Assembly (NCBI GenBank): GCA_019244945.1
Contig: JAFASD010000532.1
Span: forward strand, 1 to 6,037
Length of the DNA stretch: 6,037 bases
Reading direction: 5' to 3'
From: Acidobacteriaceae bacterium
GTDB taxonomy: Bacteria; Acidobacteriota; Terriglobia; Bryobacterales; Bryobacteraceae
Shown here: piece after piece, positions 5,197 to 6,037 of the stretch
How positions within the stretch are numbered: position 1 is the first letter of the stretch
Layout of the letters: each line of letters starts with the position of its first letter
The notes under the pieces: model-generated
Seen by the model: only the letters and a program-made list of their open reading frames with translations
What the model was told of the DNA's origin: nothing
Database searches by the model: none
Program-made: the position numbers and the translations under genes

Positions 5197-6037
5197 GTGT
5201 ATGTGCGCCGCCTTTTCCTCATTGTGTTCGTGCTATTTATCACTTTGCCAGCTCGCTCCGCCACCGTTCTGGTCCTTCGCTTTCACAACGAATCCCAATT
5301 TTCAGATTTGAATTGGGTAGGCGAGAGTATAGCGGAAACATTGATGGATGAATTCGGCGCGGCCAATCAGATCGTCCTTGACCGCGAGTCACGCGCTGAA
5401 GGTTTGCGGCGTTTATCGTTGCGCTCAAACGCGGGATTCACCAAGGCTACCTTAATCCGGTTAGGCCAAACCTTGGATGCAGACTATCTGTGTTACGGCA
5501 CTTACGACGCCCACTTACTCAACGGTAGTTCGCAATTAAAAGACAGTTCGATTCAGCTTAGCGCTCATTTCATTGATCTTAGAAAGATGCGGGACGGGCC
5601 CGATTATTCCGAAGCGGGTCCGCTTTCTGAGCTATCCAGACTCGAGGAGCATTTGGCCTGGCAATCGCTGAAATACCTTTCGCCGAAGACACCATTTCAG
5701 CTCAATCAATTTATGGCGGCGCCGAAATTAGTTCGCGAAGACGCCGAAGAAAGCTATATCCGAGGACTCTTATCGTCAACCAAAGAGCAGCAGCAGAAGT
5801 GGTTCGCCCAGGCGTTAGCGCTGGATTCACATTTTACGAGCGCGGCGTTCGAGTTAGCAAAGCTGGCTCTCGATCGCAAGGAGTACCGCCAAGCCACAGC
5901 ATTGTTTGCTCACATCTCGCCCGAAGATCCCCGCTATCCTGAGGCTCGCTTCAAAATGGGCCTGAGTGCATACGGTATCGAAGATTTCGCCGCTGCGGCG
6001 ACTTACTTCCGAGAAGTCGCAAAGACATTTCCGTTAA
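5197..6037 (+). CDS. Exported protein with FlgO/TolB-N-like N-terminal domain and TPR repeats (3' truncated)
   Basis: The frame runs open from GTG 5197 to the window edge, giving 280 visible residues without a stop. Residues 1-22 form a signal peptide: VRR, a hydrophobic core LFLIVFVLFITL, then PARSA before likely cleavage. Residues 23-130 resemble the FlgO/TolB-N/CsgG-type domain found in envelope proteins and ahead of TPR arrays. It opens with VLVLRFHNES (24-33), then WVGESIAETLMDEF (40-53), IRLGQTLDADYLCYGTYD (87-104) and IQLSAHFIDLRK (119-130), matching the family pattern in which a beta strand with F-x-N leads to a helix with the G-x-[GS]-[IL] turn and then a D-[AY]-[DY]-Y-[LV] strand. 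From about 181 on, helix pairs look TPR-like: ESYIRGLLSSTKEQQQKWFA, SAAFELAKLALDRKEYRQA and ARFKMGLSAYGIEDFAAAA. It starts 25 bp after miaA with a good ribosome binding site and is likely cotranscribed. Its function is unknown; ligand or peptidoglycan binding are only possibilities. Confidence 0.8.
   Translation, partial: MYVRRLFLIVFVLFITLPARSATVLVLRFHNESQFSDLNWVGESIAETLMDEFGAANQIVLDRESRAEGLRRLSLRSNAGFTKATLIRLGQTLDADYLCYGTYDAHLLNGSSQLKDSSIQLSAHFIDLRKMRDGPDYSEAGPLSELSRLEEHLAWQSLKYLSPKTPFQLNQFMAAPKLVREDAEESYIRGLLSSTKEQQQKWFAQALALDSHFTSAAFELAKLALDRKEYRQATALFAHISPEDPRYPEARFKMGLSAYGIEDFAAAATYFREVAKTFPL

Noticed and set aside
5240..5428. Minus-strand 62-codon frame opposite the last gene
   Set aside because: The plus strand here encodes a signal peptide and a recognisable domain with a good ribosome binding site; the minus frame has no such support.

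Overview
The window carries six protein-coding genes and no RNA gene, mobile element or CRISPR array. Moderate GC, weak or absent Shine-Dalgarno sequences, long tetratricopeptide-repeat (TPR) envelope proteins, an ECF sigma factor and an uncharacterised sugar isomerase/epimerase-like protein suggest a soil-type Acidobacteriota genome. That assignment is inferred from style and gene content; no marker gene settles it.

Layout from left to right. (1) 2-358, + strand: the C-terminal part of an isoprenylcysteine carboxylmethyltransferase-like membrane methyltransferase, cut by the window edge. (2) 395-1354, +: a complete TIM-barrel sugar phosphate isomerase/epimerase-family protein with an intact putative metal site. 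(3) 1342-1968, +: an ECF-type sigma factor whose GTG start lies inside the end of gene 2, with no anti-sigma gene visible beside it. (4) 1986-4100, - strand and convergent with the sigma gene (17-bp gap): a 704-residue exported protein made almost entirely of TPR repeats. (5) 4230-5171, +, divergent from gene 4: miaA, the tRNA dimethylallyltransferase. (6) 5197 to the window end, +, 25 bp after miaA: an exported protein with a FlgO/TolB-N-like N-terminal domain followed by TPR-like helices. It has no stop codon in the window and is easily missed by a caller that needs closed frames.

There are probably three transcription units: the methyltransferase end with isomerase and sigma on the left, the TPR gene alone on the opposite strand, and miaA with the second TPR gene on the right. 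The divergent region between the TPR gene and miaA (4101-4229) is the main regulatory spot. It holds a perfect 6-bp inverted repeat next to a good -10-like hexamer for the TPR gene. There is no gene-free stretch longer than about 130 bp.

Nothing here amounts to a clear new defence or mobile system. The points most worth a second look are the unusual recognition helix of the sigma factor, the nested sigma start, the open gene at the right edge, and the flanking of miaA by two different exported TPR genes.
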